Shown here piece after piece: positions 61,944 through 64,000 of a stretch of DNA of 64,000 bases. Origin of the DNA: SAR202 cluster bacterium (GTDB taxonomy: Bacteria > Chloroflexota > Dehalococcoidia > Lucifugimonadales > GCA-2719675); assembly GCA_009392295.1 (NCBI GenBank), contig VFGW01000017.1:145872-209871 (forward strand), read 5' to 3'. A model generated the notes under the pieces. It saw only the letters and a program-made list of their open reading frames with translations. It did no database searches and was not told the origin of the DNA. Positions within the stretch are counted from its first letter, which is position 1. The number at the start of each line of letters is the position of its first letter. Both the position numbers and the translations under genes were made by a program.

Positions 61944-64000
61944 TTGTCATGTTTAATAAAAATTCTCTCTAAAATTTTTTCTATAGTTGTAAAATGTTTT
62001 TCCCAATAATTTGGCAAAGTTTCTATCCAAATCAAGAAGATTTTTTTGTTAGAAAAATTGATTGTTAGTATTCCTCTTTTTTCTTCAGAATTTAAAGTGT
62101 AATTCGATTTATAGTTGATTTGATAACTTGGATTGGTTCTGTAAGAAAAAGCCCAGTTTCTTTCCGTAATATTGGAATTTGTTAAGTTTATTTGATTTGC
62201 ATAATTTTCTAAGGATAAATTTTTAGCATCAACAATATCTTTTACTTCAACACTGATTGTTAATTCACCGTTTGGTTCATATATAAAAAGATCCATGTTG
62301 TTTATTTCTCCAAGCATGTAGTTTGGGGGAACAGATATTGAATATTGGTTATATTTATCGAGAAAATTGTAAATTGTGAAAGAAGATTGCATATATTTCA
62401 AAATTTGTTTATATGTAGAATTTTGACTGTATAATTCTGTAGGTAAAAATATGGATATTTGAATTAAATTTTTCCCAGATAGGTACCATAAAACTTCCGA
62501 GTCAATTTTCATGTCATTTTGTTCGTATTTCATATTAAACAAAATGTAAGGATTTAAACTTTTCTGGAAATTACTAGTAGTATTTTTTAATTCTACAATT
62601 TCACATTTAGTAGTATTTTCTGGACAATTAGGTTGCCAGTCCTTATGGTAGGCTTCGATAGCAGGATATTTTTCAACATCCACATTGAAAGTTGCAATAC
62701 TCATTCCAATATTTGATTCTTCAAATCTGGATTGGAGAGTGTCAGGATGGAACCAAACGAATTCGTTGTCTGACAAGTCAGTTTTCCAACTTTTTGGGAA
62801 ATGAACATTGTACCAAAATTCTGGATTTTTGAATAAGGAATAATTTGTAGTTGCATTAGATTTTTTTGATATGATTTCGATATCTTGGTTAAATTTAAGG
62901 TTTTTTAGAATCAAATCAATTTCATCTGAAATTGATTTCCATTCCGAGTCTTCACTTTCAGTATGGATTTTATATCCATAATTGTTATGGATAAAGAAAT
63001 AGTCAGTTAGAATGAAAGATTCAGATGAATTTTGATAATTTTTTCTCTTAGTTATTGCCCATGTTTCTAGTCCGTTACCTACATAATAATTATATGAAGA
63101 TAGAAATTCGTAGGAGATATTTTGATTATTAGGATTTAATTCTGTATTTATACTTGCGTATTGATATTTTGTTAAATTATTTGGTACAGGTTCGGATTTA
63201 ATCGATATTTCACCTGAAGTTTTGGAATTTACTATTAATGTGAACTCATCAGAAATTTTGTATAGAGTCCAATTTTCAGGAATTGAAATAGAGTATGGAA
63301 ATGACTGGTTGATATATTTGGTTTGAATTTTCCCAGATATAGCATCTTTTGTTGAAGTTAATTCTTCTCCTTTCATAAATTTTTGAATCTTAGAGATTGC
63401 CGAATCTATTGATATAGCATAATTAATTCCAATTGCATCTAGGGATCTAGAAGTATTTATTCCAATTACTTCACCTTGTAAATTTATCAGTGGGCCGCCA
63501 CTATTTCCTGGGTTAATTGCAGCGTCAGTTTGTATAGCATCTAAGTTACCAATTGAATTATTTCTAATTCCTGAAATAAGTCCTCTTGTAATACTTGGAA
63601 GACCTCTCAGATTAAGGGCGTACCCTATTGCTAATACTGGTTCTCCAATTTTTATTTTTTTTGATGAACCAAATTTTACAGGAGATAAGTTGGGTTTATT
63701 AATTTTTAAAAGTGCAATATCATCGTTTGAATCTTTGTTGATAACATATGCCAAATAGCTAGTAGAGTCATTCAGTGTGACTGAAACTACTGATTTTCCG
63801 GATACTACATGGGCGTTGGTTACAATGAAACCATTTGAAGAAATTATGAACCCAGTACCTGCTCCGGATCTAGTGTTGATTCTAACAATTGATTTATTTA
63901 AACTATTAAATATTTCAGGTATTGTAGGGTTTTTTAGTATATTGTCAGTAGGAGTAGGAGTAGGAGTAGGAGTAGGAGTAGGAGTAGGAGTAGGAGTAGG
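61940..64000 (-). CDS. HtrA/DegP-like serine protease with Pro-Thr linker and C-terminal repeats (5' end outside window)
   Basis: The reading frame continues past the ORF-track start to the window edge, so the N-terminus is missing. The visible part begins with a Pro-Thr repeat. A trypsin-like domain follows: GAGTGFIISSNGFIVTNAHVV (His), SNDDIALLKI (Asp) and NPGNSGGPL (Ser). No PDZ domain follows. Instead about 430 residues hold three related segments, each starting like YSISIPENW (FPYSISIPENW, FWYNVHFPKSW, YNQYSISVPPNY). They recall PsbP- or LpqN-type folds. It is probably a secreted or membrane-anchored envelope protease. Confidence 0.8.
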   Translation of the reverse strand, partial: PTPTPTPTPTPTPTPTPTDNILKNPTIPEIFNSLNKSIVRINTRSGAGTGFIISSNGFIVTNAHVVSGKSVVSVTLNDSTSYLAYVINKDSNDDIALLKINKPNLSPVKFGSSKKIKIGEPVLAIGYALNLRGLPSITRGLISGIRNNSIGNLDAIQTDAAINPGNSGGPLINLQGEVIGINTSRSLDAIGINYAISIDSAISKIQKFMKGEELTSTKDAISGKIQTKYINQSFPYSISIPENWTLYKISDEFTLIVNSKTSGEISIKSEPVPNNLTKYQYASINTELNPNNQNISYEFLSSYNYYVGNGLETWAITKRKNYQNSSESFILTDYFFIHNNYGYKIHTESEDSEWKSISDEIDLILKNLKFNQDIEIISKKSNATTNYSLFKNPEFWYNVHFPKSWKTDLSDNEFVWFHPDTLQSRFEESNIGMSIATFNVDVEKYPAIEAYHKDWQPNCPENTTKCEIVELKNTTSNFQKSLNPYILFNMKYEQNDMKIDSEVLWYLSGKNLIQISIFLPTELYSQNSTYKQILKYMQSSFTIYNFLDKYNQYSISVPPNYMLGEINNMDLFIYEPNGELTISVEVKDIVDAKNLSLENYANQINLTNSNITERNWAFSYRTNPSYQINYKSNYTLNSEEKRGILTINFSNKKIFLIWIETLPNYWEKHFTTIEKILERIFIKHDN
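63947..64000 (+). repeat. Hexanucleotide tandem repeat (AGTAGG)n, coding for Pro-Thr
   Basis: Nine perfect copies of AGTAGG run to the window end and probably beyond. Read on the minus strand they are CCT-ACT codons, giving a Pro-Thr linker ahead of the protease domain. The six-base unit keeps the frame when copy number changes. Confidence 0.9.

Overview
The window is AT-rich, gene-dense bacterial chromosome carrying mostly housekeeping and metabolic genes. I see no rRNA, CRISPR array, prophage, insertion sequence or plasmid function. The only RNA gene found is one tRNA-Leu. Several features together suggest a streamlined marine bacterium, most likely Chloroflexota (a Dehalococcoidia/SAR202-like lineage): low GC, very short intergenic spaces, many TTG starts, a SepIVA/DivIVA-like coiled-coil gene after coaD, molybdenum hydroxylases, two enolase-superfamily enzymes, a large Asp-box (BNR) protein and several extracytoplasmic thioredoxin-like lipoproteins. 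This placement is inference from gene content; no marker phylogeny could be run.

Layout. 1-2.1 kb (minus): a PhyH-type dioxygenase and a D-2-hydroxyacid dehydrogenase. 2.2-5.0 kb (plus): a GlmU-like nucleotidyltransferase, a CorC/HlyC-type protein and UbiE/MenG. 5.0-7.0 kb (minus): greA-lysS. 7.2-8.9 kb (plus): rsmD-coaD-SepIVA-like. 9.0-13.3 kb (plus): a His-rich cupredoxin lipoprotein, a polytopic membrane protein, an MFS transporter and a ferredoxin-NADP reductase. 13.3-20.2 kb (minus): rph, a TlpA-like lipoprotein, a SelA-like PLP enzyme, queA, fmt, tyrS and ribF. 20.5-25.2 kb: thrB-lysC, ccdA-like (minus) and ilvD. 25.2-29.6 kb: a HesB-like protein without its cysteines, a MetE-type catalytic domain, a 59-aa Tat-signal protein missing from the ORF track, two thioredoxin-fold lipoproteins and bioY. 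29.8-34.9 kb: an enolase-superfamily enzyme, a DadA-like oxidase, a permease fused to VCBS/ASPIC domains and a 48-aa membrane microprotein. 35.0-37.6 kb (minus): eno, leuB and tRNA-Leu(UAG). 37.7-40.9 kb: the Asp-box protein. 40.9-48.9 kb (minus): a molybdenum hydroxylase operon with two large subunits, a MoaD/ThiS-like protein, a DapA-family enzyme and a methyltransferase. 49.1-55.4 kb: a JAMM peptidase, lysA, holB, nnr and acpS (minus), folD and a zinc ribbon. 55.4-64 kb: an HNH nuclease, cvpA, a MATE transporter, ybjQ, a cupin, a ManD/RspA-like enzyme, twin lipoproteins, a thioredoxin lipoprotein and an HtrA-like protease that runs off the window end.

How the genes fit together. lysC, thrB, lysA, ilvD and leuB are parts of aspartate-family and branched-chain amino acid synthesis. 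ccdA-like and four thioredoxin-fold lipoproteins form a plausible envelope thiol-disulfide network. The molybdenum hydroxylase cluster looks catabolic. It may link to the divergent JAMM peptidase, because its MoaD-like protein carries a blocked C-terminus (GGGAN).

No gene-free stretch exceeds 300 bases. The longest gaps (about 260-290 bases at 6970-7247, 20214-20502, 48855-49116 and 53886-54161) are mostly divergent promoter regions, and I see no RNA gene in them. All eleven convergent gene pairs end within 19 bases of each other or overlap.
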